A stretch of DNA of 64,000 nt from Draconibacterium orientale (lineage in GTDB: Bacteria > Bacteroidota > Bacteroidia > Bacteroidales > Prolixibacteraceae): the NCBI RefSeq assembly GCF_000626635.1, contig NZ_CP007451.1, forward strand, positions 1,240,001 through 1,304,000. Reading direction: 5' to 3'. The notes under the pieces were generated by a model, which had not been told where the DNA came from, searched no databases, and saw only the letters and a list, made by a program, of their open reading frames with translations. The position numbers were made by a program, and so were the translations under genes. Shown here piece after piece: positions 36,048-44,392 of this stretch (the stretch's first letter is position 1; each line of letters opens with the position of its first letter).

Positions 36048-36127
36048 CGTCATTCTGAATTTATTTCAGAATCTATAGAACCTGGTTTCTAATTCTTAAA
36101 AGATCCTGAAACAAGTTCAGGATGACG
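36048..36127. repeat. Paired-hairpin intergenic repeat, copy 2
   Basis: Same plan as 29494-29555: ATTCTGAA/TTCAGAAT with loop TTTAT, a longer spacer, then ATCCTGAA/TTCAGGAT with loop ACAAG, bounded by CGTC and GACG. The stem bases differ from copy 1 but remain paired in each hairpin, so they have covaried. It begins 40 bases after the permease stop. Confidence 0.75.
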
Positions 36128-36247
36128 AAACAAAATCTTTTTTGACAGCCGTACAAATCCCGGTTTTCTTAACAAAGCAGACAAAAACATGATTTTTTTC
36201 ACATCTACTATTTAGAATAAATAAAAATTACATATATTGCGATCATT

Positions 36248-36322
36248 ATGAAAAACACCGGTAACAATATGATGATGTGTTGTTGTTTCCTGAAAAACGG
36301 GAAAGGTGTTGTAGTGTTTTAA
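36248..36322 (+). CDS. Putative Met/Cys leader peptide of cysK
   Basis: A 24-codon ORF (ATG 36248, TAA 36320-36322) whose codons 8-13 are ATG ATG ATG TGT TGT TGT (MMMCCC). It lies between a possible promoter (TATATTG, 36233-36239) and a terminator that precedes cysteine synthase. Three consecutive codons for each sulfur amino acid fit a ribosome-stalling leader. GGGAAAGG just after the Cys codons (36299-36306) can pair with CCTTTCC in the terminator's left arm as an antiterminator. The possible transcription start is close to the ATG, so translation may be nearly leaderless. The function is inferred, not shown. Confidence 0.65.
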   Translation: MKNTGNNMMMCCCFLKNGKGVVVF

Positions 36323-36347
36323 GTTGAGCTAAATTGCATGATTATAC

Positions 36348-36381
36348 AAGGCCTTTCCGTGAACGGAAGGGCCTTTTTTTT
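36348..36381 (+). terminator. Attenuator-type terminator before cysK
   Basis: A 13-bp stem (AAGGCCTTTCCGT with ACGGAAGGGCCTT, one G-T wobble) with a very small loop, followed by eight T. It lies between the Met/Cys leader ORF and the cysK ATG, so it must be read through for cysK expression from the upstream promoter. Its left arm overlaps the bases that can pair with 36299-36306. Confidence 0.85.
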
Positions 36382-36423
36382 GTTTAATGAATAGTTACCG
36401 AAATAACTCAATAATTAAAAAGA

Positions 36424-37335
36424 ATGAAAGCAAAGAACATTTTAGAGACCATTGGCAACACGCCACATGTAAAAATTAACCGCCTCTATCCGGAGGATTA
36501 CGAAGTATGGGTAAAAGTTGAGAAAACAAATCCCGGTGGGAGTATAAAAGACCGTATTGCCCTGGCTATGGTTGAAGATGCCGAGAAGAAAGGGATACTA
36601 AAAGAAGGTTCGGTTATTATTGAACCTACATCGGGAAATACCGGAATCGGATTGGCACTGGTAGCAGCTGTAAAAGGTTATCGTTTAATTCTTACCATGC
36701 CCGAATCAATGTCGTTGGAAAGAAGAAGAGCATTGAAAGTGTTTGGTGCCGAACTGGAGTTAACTCCAAAAGAAAAAGGAATGAAAGGTGCCATTGCCAG
36801 AGCTGAAGAACTGGCCAGCGAGCTGGGTAATGCCTGGATACCTCAACAATTTAACAATCCGGCAAACGTTGCCGTACACCGCGATATTACCGCACAGGAA
36901 ATTTTGAAGGATTTCCCCGAAGGTTTCGATTACCTGATTACCGGCGTTGGTACCGGAGGTCACATTACGGGCGTTGCCGAGGTTTTGAAAGCAAAATTTC
37001 CAAACCTGAAAGTTTTTGCTGTTGAACCGGATTCAAGCCCGGTAATTGGCGGAAAAGATCCCGGTCCGCATGCAATTCAGGGAATTGGTGCCGGTTTTAT
37101 TCCGAACAACCTGAATACAGAACTTCTTGACGGAACAGTAGAAATCAGTAAAGACGAAGCTTTCGAGTATGCACAAAAAGCTGCACGCGAAGAAGGTTTG
37201 TTTGTTGGTATTTCGTCGGGAGCATCGTTGGCAGCCGTTGCCAAAAAGATAAAAGAACTTCCGAAAGGATCGCGGATTCTTACGTTCTCGTACGACCACG
37301 GCGAACGCTACTTATCAATTGAAGGTTTGTATTAA
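36424..37335 (+). CDS. cysK: Cysteine synthase (O-acetylserine sulfhydrylase)
   Basis: A 303-residue PLP enzyme making cysteine from O-acetylserine and sulfide. The PLP lysine is K42 in NPGGSIKDR. The substrate loop is [12 protein letters not shown] (about 67-78), the phosphate-binding [10 protein letters not shown] is near 175-184, and SSGAS lies near the C-terminus. Length is typical. CysK and CysM types cannot be separated with certainty. The upstream leader ORF and terminator suggest control by Cys/Met supply. A terminator follows. Confidence 0.95.
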   Translation: MKAKNILETIGNTPHVKINRLYPEDYEVWVKVEKTNPGGSIKDRIALAMVEDAEKKGILKEGSVIIEPTSGNTGIGLALVAAVKGYRLILTMPESMSLERRRALKVFGAELELTPKEKGMKGAIARAEELASELGNAWIPQQFNNPANVAVHRDITAQEILKDFPEGFDYLITGVGTGGHITGVAEVLKAKFPNLKVFAVEPDSSPVIGGKDPGPHAIQGIGAGFIPNNLNTELLDGTVEISKDEAFEYAQKAAREEGLFVGISSGASLAAVAKKIKELPKGSRILTFSYDHGERYLSIEGLY

Positions 37336-37355
37336 AACTAACGTCAATATACAGG

Positions 37356-37390
37356 AAGGGAATCATTCGAATGGGTGGTTCCCTTTTTCT
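37356..37390 (+). terminator. Terminator of cysK
   Basis: AAGGGAATCA pairs with TGGTTCCCTT (one wobble), loop about 10 bases, then a T-run. It starts 20 bases after the cysK stop. Confidence 0.8.
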
Positions 37391-37480
37391 TTTTCTGGAT
37401 TCGAAACACCATCAAGCAAATCTATCAAACAAAAGTTTCCAATTGTTTGTTCTTTCTTCGTATCTTATTAAAAACTAAGA

Positions 37481-37951
37481 ATGAAAGGATTAACTATGTT
37501 TTTAATCGGACTTATTGCAGGAATAATTTTAACAATCGTTCTTTTGATTGTGATTCTACCCAAACAGATGTTTGTTGTAAACGAAAGTAAATTGGGCTTT
37601 GATGAAACCGTTGCTGCCATTGAACAGTCGGCAAAAGACAATAACTGGAGCATGCCGCACTTATACGATCTGCAGGCAACCATGAAAAAACATGGTTTTG
37701 AGGTAAAACCCGTAAAAGTATTTTCGCTGTGTAAACCCGATCATGCTTACCAGATATTAAGCAGCGACCAGGAGCGTGTTGTTTCGGCCCTTATGCCATG
37801 CCGTGTTGCGGTTTACGAACGCAACGGCAAAACCTATGTATCGATGCTAAACTCCGGCCTGTTCTCGAAATTTATGGGGAACAAAGTTAAAACCGTTATG
37901 GGAGCTGCCAGCGAAGAAAATAAACAAATACTGGCTCCCGTTATCAAGTAA
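37481..37951 (+). CDS. DUF302 family membrane-anchored protein
   Basis: A 156-residue protein with one N-terminal membrane helix (MFLIGLIAGIILTIVLLIVI) and a periplasmic DUF302-like domain. Typical features are the DETVAAIEQSAKDNNW stretch, KPVKVFSLCKPDHAYQIL and LMPCRVAVYERNGKTYVSML. Two cysteines (CKPDHA and MPCR) are at places where DUF302 proteins can bind ligands or metal. Function of the family is unclear. A small metal-binding lipoprotein gene follows 27 bases later, so a metal or thiol role in the envelope is possible. Confidence 0.85.
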   Translation: MKGLTMFLIGLIAGIILTIVLLIVILPKQMFVVNESKLGFDETVAAIEQSAKDNNWSMPHLYDLQATMKKHGFEVKPVKVFSLCKPDHAYQILSSDQERVVSALMPCRVAVYERNGKTYVSMLNSGLFSKFMGNKVKTVMGAASEENKQILAPVIK

Positions 37952-37978
37952 GAAAAACTAAAAACAATAAAAACTACC

Positions 37979-38287
37979 ATGAAAAAACTATTGTATTTAT
38001 TCATCCTGGTTGTATTTGCAGCCTGTAATTCAGGAACACAAAAAACCACTGAAGTTGCCCAACCCGAACAAATTGTAGAATCCACCATTGCTATTGGCGG
38101 ATTGCATTGCGATGCCTGCGTGGCTTCGGTAGAAAAAGGTGTAAATTCCCTGAGTGGGATTGAATCGGTAAAAGTGACACTCGCCGATTCAACTGCCATT
38201 GTTACCTACAACGCATCGGCCGTGTCGATCGACGAAATTGAAAAAAGCATTGAAAAGCGCGGATACACGATAAAAGCCGTAAAATAA
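37979..38287 (+). CDS. Heavy-metal-associated (HMA) domain lipoprotein
   Basis: A 102-residue lipoprotein: signal and lipobox (LYLFILVVFAAC, Cys 16), a short linker, then an HMA fold with the metal motif GGLHCDACVASVEKGV (CxxC; about residues 40-55) and the usual VKVTLADSTAIVTY and IEKSIEKRGYTIKAV. It is probably a periplasmic copper or other soft-metal chaperone. It seems to be in one unit with the preceding DUF302 gene. No P-type ATPase is nearby in the window. Confidence 0.9.
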   Translation: MKKLLYLFILVVFAACNSGTQKTTEVAQPEQIVESTIAIGGLHCDACVASVEKGVNSLSGIESVKVTLADSTAIVTYNASAVSIDEIEKSIEKRGYTIKAVK

Positions 38288-38399
38288 GCTTCAACAACAG
38301 TTAAACTACTACTATTCACAATGTTCTGGTGATAACTGCCTGAAGTTTTCGGCATAATATTTGTAAAATTCCGTACATTGCAAAAAAGCCATAGAAACA

Positions 38400-38552
38400 A
38401 TGAAGGAAAATTTTAAAAACGGAAAACCGGAATTAAAGGAAACAGGGGCTATATGGAGCGTTAAAGTTGACATTCCAACTGCCGTTTCTCACGATTCCAT
38501 CAGGCTTTACAAAAAAGCCCGGGAATTGAAACTGAAAGTAATTTTGAATTAA
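38400..38552 (+). CDS. Small 50-residue protein of unknown function
   Basis: ATG at 38400 to TAA at 38550-38552 gives 50 residues starting MKENFKNGKPELKETGAIWS and ending KLKVILN. It ends 4 bases before a very strong terminator stem, and an AATATTTG promoter-like element lies about 40 bases upstream, so it looks like a real one-gene transcript. I recognise no family. It is charged and lacks a signal or membrane helix. Confidence 0.5.
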   Translation: MKENFKNGKPELKETGAIWSVKVDIPTAVSHDSIRLYKKARELKLKVILN

Positions 38553-38556
38553 ATAA

Positions 38557-38594
38557 AAAGCTTTGACCACGATTGGTTCAAAGCTTTTTTTTTA
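38557..38594 (+). terminator. Strong terminator after the 50-residue ORF
   Basis: AAAAGCTTTGA pairs with TCAAAGCTTTT, plus CCA/TGG with one bulge, followed by a long T-run. Confidence 0.85.
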
Positions 38595-38786
38595 TAAGTC
38601 TATTTTCAATTCATTCAGTCGCTTCTTTAACCTCTGCTCTCAACTAAAGCAGTTACAATTTTCGTGCGCAACAACCATCAGCGCTGAATAGCTTTCGCTC
38701 TGCAACTGCGAACTTGTGACCTGCACCCCCTCTCTCGCTGAACTTCCGTTTCCTTTTCTTAACTTCGCCACTAAAATTTTAGTAAC

Positions 38787-39269
38787 ATGGGCAACTGGTC
38801 AGAAGAACTTCACAATAAAATAGACGAACAATTACAAGGCGGCAGAGAGAAAGACCTGCGCTTTTTTCGTATCGATGAGTTTAAACGCAACATCTCGCGT
38901 GTTGATGAATTTTCGAATTCGTGTCCGGCATGTAAGAAAGAACAAATTGATATAACCAAAGCGGTAAACAACATCGCCCAGGCTGTAAACCACGTTGGCA
39001 AACCACGCCGCAATTACGACCGGCTAATCACCCGCCTCTCCAAACACATGCAAAAGGAGCACGGTTTTTACGCGCCCTACTATTTTACCTACCTTATTTC
39101 ATTCTTTGGAATTATTGGCGGCTCTGTTCTGGGCTACCTGTTGATGCAACTAAATGCCGACATCAAACTCGAACTTTTCCTTATTGGTTTTGCCATCGGG
39201 CTGTTGCCCACCTACATCTGGGGCTATTTAAAAGACAAAAAAATAAGAAAAGAGAAGCGGCTGATGTAA
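38787..39269 (+). CDS. Uncharacterised membrane protein with CxxC
   Basis: A 160-residue protein with a soluble N-terminal half containing a possible zinc or redox pair (SNSCPACKKEQ) and a His-rich-ended helix (LSKHMQKEHGFYAPYYF). Two C-terminal membrane helices follow (TYLISFFGIIGGSVLGYLLM and LELFLIGFAIGLLPTYIWGY) and a very basic tail. I do not recognise the family. It stands alone between the small ORF and the oligopeptidase gene. Confidence 0.7.
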   Translation: MGNWSEELHNKIDEQLQGGREKDLRFFRIDEFKRNISRVDEFSNSCPACKKEQIDITKAVNNIAQAVNHVGKPRRNYDRLITRLSKHMQKEHGFYAPYYFTYLISFFGIIGGSVLGYLLMQLNADIKLELFLIGFAIGLLPTYIWGYLKDKKIRKEKRLM

Positions 39270-39380
39270 ATTTAGTCAACAAAAAACGGTTTTTTACTGT
39301 TACCTTTCCAACACTCTCGTTACTGATACCACGGAAATTGTAATCAAGAAATAGAAAATTTAGCGAAAAACAACTGCACA

Positions 39381-41507
39381 ATGAAAAACACTGTTTTATT
39401 TGTACTGGCAGCAATTGTTCTGTTTGCCTGTAACGAACAACAACCAAAATTAGATTATCCGGTGACTAAAAAAGGAGAAGTAAAAGACACCTACTTTGGT
39501 GTTGAAGTGGCCGACCCCTACCGTTGGCTCGAAGATGACCACTCGGACGAAACTGCCGAATGGGTGAAGGCCGAAAACAAAGTAACTTACAGCTACCTGA
39601 ACCAGATTCCGTACCGCGAAGAGTTAAAAGAAAAACTTTCGTCGATATGGAATTACGAAAAAGTGGGCGCACCGTTTAAAGAAGGCGACTGGACCTATTT
39701 TTACAAAAACGACGGCCTGCAAAACCAATACGTAGTTTACCGTTATAAAACCGGTGAAGATGAATCAACAGCCGAAGTTTTTCTCGATCCGAATACGTTT
39801 GCCGAGGACGGAACAACATCGCTGGATGCCCTGAGGTTTTCGGAAAACGGAAAAATTGCCGCCTACTCGATTTCGGAAGGTGGCAGCGACTGGCGCAAGA
39901 TTATCATTATGGATACCGACTCCAAAACGCAAATTGGCGATACGCTGATTGATGTGAAATTTACCGGTATTGCGTGGAAAGGCGACGAAGGTTTTTTCTA
40001 CTCGAGCTACGACAAACCGGAAGGCAGCGAATTATCGGCAAAAACCGATCAGCATAAATTATACTACCACAAACTGGGCACTGCTCAAAACGAAGACGAG
40101 CTGATATTTGGAGGAACACCCGAAGAAAAACACCGTTATGTTGGCGGTGGAGTTACCGACGATAATCGTTACCTGGTAATTACTGCCAGTGTTTCTACAT
40201 CGGGAAACAAACTGTTTATTAAAGACCTTACCAAGCCCAACAGCAAACTAATTACTGTAATTGGCACCGACGAAAGCGACACCTACGTAATCGACAATGT
40301 AGGCACCAAACTATACCTGGTTACCAATTTAAATGCACCTAACCAACGCGTGGTTACCACCGATGTTAGTAATCCAACTCCCGAAAACTGGGTAGATTTT
40401 ATTCCTGAGACCGAAAACGTACTCAGCCCGTCAACCGGATGTGGCTATTTCTTTGCCGAATACATGATCGATGCCGTATCAAAAGTATTTCAGTACGATT
40501 ACGACGGCAAAATGATTCGCGAAGTGGAATTACCGGGAGTGGGTTCGGTTGCAGGTTTTGGTGCCAAGAAAAAGGCTACCGAAATGTATTACACCTTCAC
40601 CAACTACATTACGCCGGGAAACATTTATCAATACGACTTTGAGACCGGCAAATCAGAACTGTACCGCAAACCGGCTATCGATTTTAATCCAAACGATTTC
40701 GAAAGCAAACAGGTTTTCTACGCTTCGAAAGACGGCACTAAAATTCCGATGATTATTACCTATAAAAAGGGTACGGAATTGAATGGTAAAAACCCAACGA
40801 TACTTTACGGTTACGGTGGTTTTAATGTAAGCCTTCCGCCAAGTTTCTCGGTTACCAATGCAGTTTGGTTAGCGCAAGGTGGCGTGTATGCCGTGGCCAA
40901 TTTGCGCGGTGGCGGCGAGTACGGTAAAAAGTGGCACGACGCCGGAACCAAAATGCAAAAGCAAAATGTTTTCGACGATTTTATTGCCGCTGCCGAATAC
41001 CTGATTACAGAAAACTATACATCAAGCGATTACCTGGCCATCCGAGGCGGATCGAACGGCGGATTGCTGGTTGGTGCTGTAATGACACAACGTCCCGAGT
41101 TGATGAAAGTAGCACTTCCGGCAGTTGGCGTACTGGATATGTTACGTTACCATACCTTTACTGCTGGTGCAGGTTGGGCTTACGACTACGGCACAGCCGA
41201 AGACAGCAAAGAAATGTTTGAATACCTGAAAGCTTATTCTCCGGTGCACAATGTAAAAGCGGGTGTTGAATATCCGGCAACACTCGTAACTACCGGCGAC
41301 CACGACGACCGTGTTGTTCCGGCTCACAGCTTTAAATTTGCTGCCGAATTGCAGGCCAAACAAGCAGGCAACAACCCGGTTCTAATCCGCATTGAGACTG
41401 ATGCCGGACACGGAGCAGGAACACCGGTAAGCAAAACCATCGAGCAATATGCCGATATTTATGGCTTCACATTGTGGAATATGGGCATTAAAACACTGGC
41501 TGAATAA
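39381..41507 (+). CDS. Prolyl oligopeptidase family serine peptidase (S9A), lipoprotein
   Basis: A 708-residue peptidase cleaving peptides after proline. It has a lipoprotein signal ([10 protein letters not shown], Cys 17), then the N-terminal [22 protein letters not shown] motif (in part: [17 protein letters not shown]). A seven-bladed propeller (about 85-430) is followed by the alpha/beta-hydrolase domain with Ser558 (RGGSNGGLL), Asp642 or 643 ([12 protein letters not shown]) and His677 (DAGHGAG). Typical length and complete triad. Probably periplasmic, in peptide degradation. Followed by two hairpins (41540-41559, 41583-41636). Confidence 0.95.
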   Translation: MKNTVLFVLAAIVLFACNEQQPKLDYPVTKKGEVKDTYFGVEVADPYRWLEDDHSDETAEWVKAENKVTYSYLNQIPYREELKEKLSSIWNYEKVGAPFKEGDWTYFYKNDGLQNQYVVYRYKTGEDESTAEVFLDPNTFAEDGTTSLDALRFSENGKIAAYSISEGGSDWRKIIIMDTDSKTQIGDTLIDVKFTGIAWKGDEGFFYSSYDKPEGSELSAKTDQHKLYYHKLGTAQNEDELIFGGTPEEKHRYVGGGVTDDNRYLVITASVSTSGNKLFIKDLTKPNSKLITVIGTDESDTYVIDNVGTKLYLVTNLNAPNQRVVTTDVSNPTPENWVDFIPETENVLSPSTGCGYFFAEYMIDAVSKVFQYDYDGKMIREVELPGVGSVAGFGAKKKATEMYYTFTNYITPGNIYQYDFETGKSELYRKPAIDFNPNDFESKQVFYASKDGTKIPMIITYKKGTELNGKNPTILYGYGGFNVSLPPSFSVTNAVWLAQGGVYAVANLRGGGEYGKKWHDAGTKMQKQNVFDDFIAAAEYLITENYTSSDYLAIRGGSNGGLLVGAVMTQRPELMKVALPAVGVLDMLRYHTFTAGAGWAYDYGTAEDSKEMFEYLKAYSPVHNVKAGVEYPATLVTTGDHDDRVVPAHSFKFAAELQAKQAGNNPVLIRIETDAGHGAGTPVSKTIEQYADIYGFTLWNMGIKTLAE

Positions 41508-41539
41508 AAAAGTGGATTTCTGAATGAAAATATGAATAA

Positions 41540-41559
41540 CCCCATCCTTTAGGGTGGGG
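41540..41559. terminator. Hairpin after the oligopeptidase gene
   Basis: CCCCATCC pairs with GGGTGGGG (one wobble) around loop TTTA, 33 bases after the stop. Possibly a terminator or an intergenic repeat; the T-run is weak. Confidence 0.55.
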
Positions 41560-41582
41560 ATTAACAACTTCAGGTTTACCAC

Positions 41583-41636
41583 AGGATTAAAAGGGAATTT
41601 TGTAATTTTTAATTTACAAAATTCCCTTTTAATCCT
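41583..41636. repeat. Perfect 23-bp-arm inverted repeat
   Basis: Arms 41583-41605 (beginning AGGATTAAAAGGG) and 41614-41636 are exact reverse complements around an 8-base loop. It is 75 bases after the oligopeptidase gene and about 175 bases before the kinase gene. Such a long perfect hairpin can terminate both ways or be a small mobile palindrome. The rest of the 306-base gap holds only the neighbouring hairpin and the kinase promoter. Confidence 0.7.
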
Positions 41637-41756
41637 TATTTACATCCATATTCTGGCCCCGCCATAAATGACGGCATTAATCAGAATTATTACCAGGAAA
41701 CGATTATCCCGAAAAAATTAATTCCAGGCAAGTCCAAATTTTCAATCAAGAAATAC

Positions 41757-41764
41757 TACTTTTG
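41757..41764 (+). promoter_or_regulatory. Promoter -7 element for the deoxynucleoside kinase
   Basis: TACTTTTG fits TAnnTTTG. A hairpin (ATTCCCGGTA/TACCGGGAAT, 41766-41796) begins almost at the predicted transcript start and ends 17 bases before the ATG. Confidence 0.5.
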
Positions 41765-41765
41765 G

Positions 41766-41800
41766 ATTCCCGGTAGCACGATTTGTTACCGGGAATTTTT
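41766..41800 (+). promoter_or_regulatory. Leader hairpin of the deoxynucleoside kinase
   Basis: A perfect 10-bp stem with an 11-base loop, followed by five T, located between promoter and start codon. It has the form of a terminator inside the leader, so it could attenuate or stabilise the mRNA. Confidence 0.5.
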
Positions 41801-41813
41801 ATGTTGAAGGACG

Positions 41814-42443
41814 ATGCAATTTCTGGTTATTGAGGGAAATATAGGAGCCGGTAAATCAACACTTTCGCGTATGATTGCCGAAGATTACAACGCTAAACTG
41901 GTGATGGAACAGTTTGCCGACAATCCATTTCTGCCAAAGTTTTATAAAGACAAGGAACGCTATTCATTTCCGCTGGAACTTTCGTTTTTAGCCGACCGCT
42001 ACAACCAGATCAAAAACGAAGTACTCAACCTCGATCTTTTTCACTCGTTTATGGTGGCCGACTACTATTTTGCCAAAACCGCAATTTTTGCCGAAAACAC
42101 CCTGAAAAAAGATGAATACCATCTGTTCCGGCAAATCTTCAACATTATTTTCGAATCGATGCCCAAACCCGATTTATACGTTTACCTCCATTCGGATGTG
42201 AACCGGCTGATGAAAAATATAAAAATGCGCGGGCGCGATTATGAACAAAATATGGATCCTGATTACCTCGATAAAATTGGTAACGGATACTTTAATTTTT
42301 TTAAACAAATTTCCTCCTTCCCCATCCTGATTATTGACATTAATGGCATCGATTTTGTAAAAAATCCTGACCATTATCAGCAATTAAAATCAGCTATTTT
42401 TAATGGCGATTACAAACCGGGAATAAACCGTTTGATATTGTGA
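41814..42443 (+). CDS. Deoxynucleoside kinase
   Basis: A 209-residue kinase of the dGK/dCK/dAK family, which phosphorylates deoxynucleosides for nucleotide salvage. The P-loop is GNIGAGKST (residues 8-16), followed by LVMEQFADNPFLPKFYKD with the substrate Glu, the DYYFAKTAIFAENTL segment with the DR(S/Y)-like region altered, and the LID-type RGRDYEQNMDPDYLDKI. The substrate (dA, dG or dC) cannot be told. It has its own promoter and leader hairpin. Confidence 0.9.
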   Translation: MQFLVIEGNIGAGKSTLSRMIAEDYNAKLVMEQFADNPFLPKFYKDKERYSFPLELSFLADRYNQIKNEVLNLDLFHSFMVADYYFAKTAIFAENTLKKDEYHLFRQIFNIIFESMPKPDLYVYLHSDVNRLMKNIKMRGRDYEQNMDPDYLDKIGNGYFNFFKQISSFPILIIDINGIDFVKNPDHYQQLKSAIFNGDYKPGINRLIL

Positions 42444-42484
42444 TAAAAACATGGAGCACAGCTTTTAAATAATGAAAAGCTTTT

Positions 42485-42492
42485 TACTTTTG
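42485..42492 (+). promoter_or_regulatory. Promoter -7 element for the TPR lipoprotein
   Basis: TACTTTTG is an exact TAnnTTTG match, 37 bases before the TPR gene start. Confidence 0.55.
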
Positions 42493-42529
42493 TCTGCTCG
42501 AATGTGAATGTTTAATTTTAGTATAAATA

Positions 42530-44290
42530 ATGTCTGTTATGAGAAGAATCAACTTTAAACCTATCGCCTTGTTTGTTGGTGTAGCGGTTTTACTGTCTGG
42601 ATGTTCCGGACTAAACAAAATGAAAAATAATGCCGATCAAATCAACTTCAAAGTTACCCCCGAGGTGCTTGAAGCACACGCCAGCGAAGTTGCCGTTGCC
42701 ATCGACACCCGTTTCCCCGCCAAATACTTCAATAAAAAAGTTACACTAACGGCTACACCCGTGCTAAAATACGATGGTGGCGAAACGGCCTACAATCCTG
42801 TTTCAGTACAGGGCGAAAGCGTTGAAGCCAACAACAAAGTAATTAGCTACACCGGTGGAAGTGTAAATTACAAAGATGCTGTTGCCTACGATAAAGCCAT
42901 GGCAAAATCAGAGCTTTACGTAAATATTAAAGCAACGCAAGGTGCAAAATCGGTTGATTTCGAGCCAATAAAAGTTGCCGATGGTGTTATCGCTACCAGC
43001 GAAAAAGTGATTATGATCCCGAAAGCGATTTTAGGTGTTGAGCGCGAAGCTAACAACAGTGGAAAATACGATCCGAACATTGATGCTTTCATGCGTATCG
43101 TTCCTGACGAAATGACTGCCGACATCAAATACCTGATCAATCGCTCAAACATTCGCAGAGACGAAATTTCGAAAAGTGAAGTTACTGCATTGGAAGACTA
43201 CACTAAAAAAGCAAACGAAGACGAAAGAATTGATTTGAAAGATGTTGAAGTTTCAGCTTATGCATCACCTGATGGTACAATCGATCTGAACCTTGACCTT
43301 GCTGCAAAACGTAAAGAAACTTCTTCGGCATTTTTGGCCAAAAAATTAAAAGAAGCCGGTATTGACGTTAAGCTAAAAACAAAATACACTCCTGAAGACT
43401 GGGACGGTTTTAAAACCTTGTTGGAGCAGTCGAACATTAAAGACAAAGAACTGATCCTGCGTGTACTTTCAATGTACAACGACCCGGAAGTTCGCGAGCG
43501 TGAAATCCGTAACCTAAGTGAGACTTTTAATGAAGTAGCCGACGAAATTCTTCCACAGCTGCGTCGTGCAAAAATGACGACCAGTGTTGATATGATTGGT
43601 AAAACCGACGAAGAATTAAAAGCTGCTGCAAAAGCCGATCCGGCTTCATTAAACCCTGCCGAATTACTTTATGCTGCTACTTTGTTCCAGGATCTTAATG
43701 AACAACTTTCGGTTTACGATGCATTTATGGAAGTTTACCCGAACGACTGGAGAGGACCAAACAACGCAGGCTACGTAATGGTTCAGCAATACAAATATGC
43801 CGATGCAAAACCATTGTTCGAGAAAGCGGAAAAACTGGCTAACAACGAGCCGATCGTTAAAAACAACGTTGGTGCGGTTACTTTAACCGAAGGCGATGTT
43901 GACGCCGCTGAGGCTTTATTTGGTGCTGCTGCAGGTGCCGGCGATGCTGTTAACTACAACATGGGAATCGTTAGCGTTAAAAAGGCAGAATATGACAGAG
44001 CTGTTCAATATTTCAACCGCTTTGCCGATGTAAACTCAGGATTGGCAAAATTACTGGCCGGAAACAACAACGGTGCAGTTAAAGATCTTGACGCTTGTAC
44101 AATTGAAGGTTGCTACATGACTGAATATTTCAAAGCTGTAATTGGTGCCCGCACTGCTAAAGAATCGTTATTGTTCGACAGCCTGAAAGCTGCTGTTGAA
44201 ATGAATGCCGGTTTGAAAGAAGTGGCCAAAACAGATATGGAATTCGCAAAATATTTCGACAATGCTAAATTTAAAGCAATTGTTGACTAA
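42530..44290 (+). CDS. TPR-containing lipoprotein with OmpA-like middle region
   Basis: A 586-residue envelope protein. It has a lipoprotein signal (VGVAVLLSGC, Cys about 25), an N-terminal beta-rich domain typical of a Bacteroidota family (KVTPEVLEAHASEVAVAIDT, FPAKYFNKKVTLTATPVL), a middle part with DVEVSAYASPDGTIDLNLDL resembling an OmpA-type peptidoglycan-binding region, and C-terminal tetratricopeptide repeats (about 385-500). Such proteins occur widely in Bacteroidota as outer-membrane-associated lipoproteins. An alternative start is the ATG at 42539. The exact role is unknown. An IS has inserted just after the gene. Confidence 0.85.
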   Translation: MSVMRRINFKPIALFVGVAVLLSGCSGLNKMKNNADQINFKVTPEVLEAHASEVAVAIDTRFPAKYFNKKVTLTATPVLKYDGGETAYNPVSVQGESVEANNKVISYTGGSVNYKDAVAYDKAMAKSELYVNIKATQGAKSVDFEPIKVADGVIATSEKVIMIPKAILGVEREANNSGKYDPNIDAFMRIVPDEMTADIKYLINRSNIRRDEISKSEVTALEDYTKKANEDERIDLKDVEVSAYASPDGTIDLNLDLAAKRKETSSAFLAKKLKEAGIDVKLKTKYTPEDWDGFKTLLEQSNIKDKELILRVLSMYNDPEVREREIRNLSETFNEVADEILPQLRRAKMTTSVDMIGKTDEELKAAAKADPASLNPAELLYAATLFQDLNEQLSVYDAFMEVYPNDWRGPNNAGYVMVQQYKYADAKPLFEKAEKLANNEPIVKNNVGAVTLTEGDVDAAEALFGAAAGAGDAVNYNMGIVSVKKAEYDRAVQYFNRFADVNSGLAKLLAGNNNGAVKDLDACTIEGCYMTEYFKAVIGARTAKESLLFDSLKAAVEMNAGLKEVAKTDMEFAKYFDNAKFKAIVD

Positions 44291-44318
44291 TTAACTTTAT
44301 TGCAAAATTTAAGGAAAG

Positions 44319-44358
44319 AGGCTGTCCAAAAAGTAAAATTGGACAGCCTTTGTTTTTA
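44319..44358 (+). terminator. Insulating hairpin at the IS left end
   Basis: AGGCTGTCCA and TGGACAGCCT pair around an 11-base loop and are followed by TTGTTTTT. It would stop read-through from the TPR gene into the transposase and may also serve the TPR gene as terminator. Confidence 0.65.
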
Positions 44359-44392
44359 TTGTCCCTTTAAGATTTGTATCTTAAAGGTGGAT

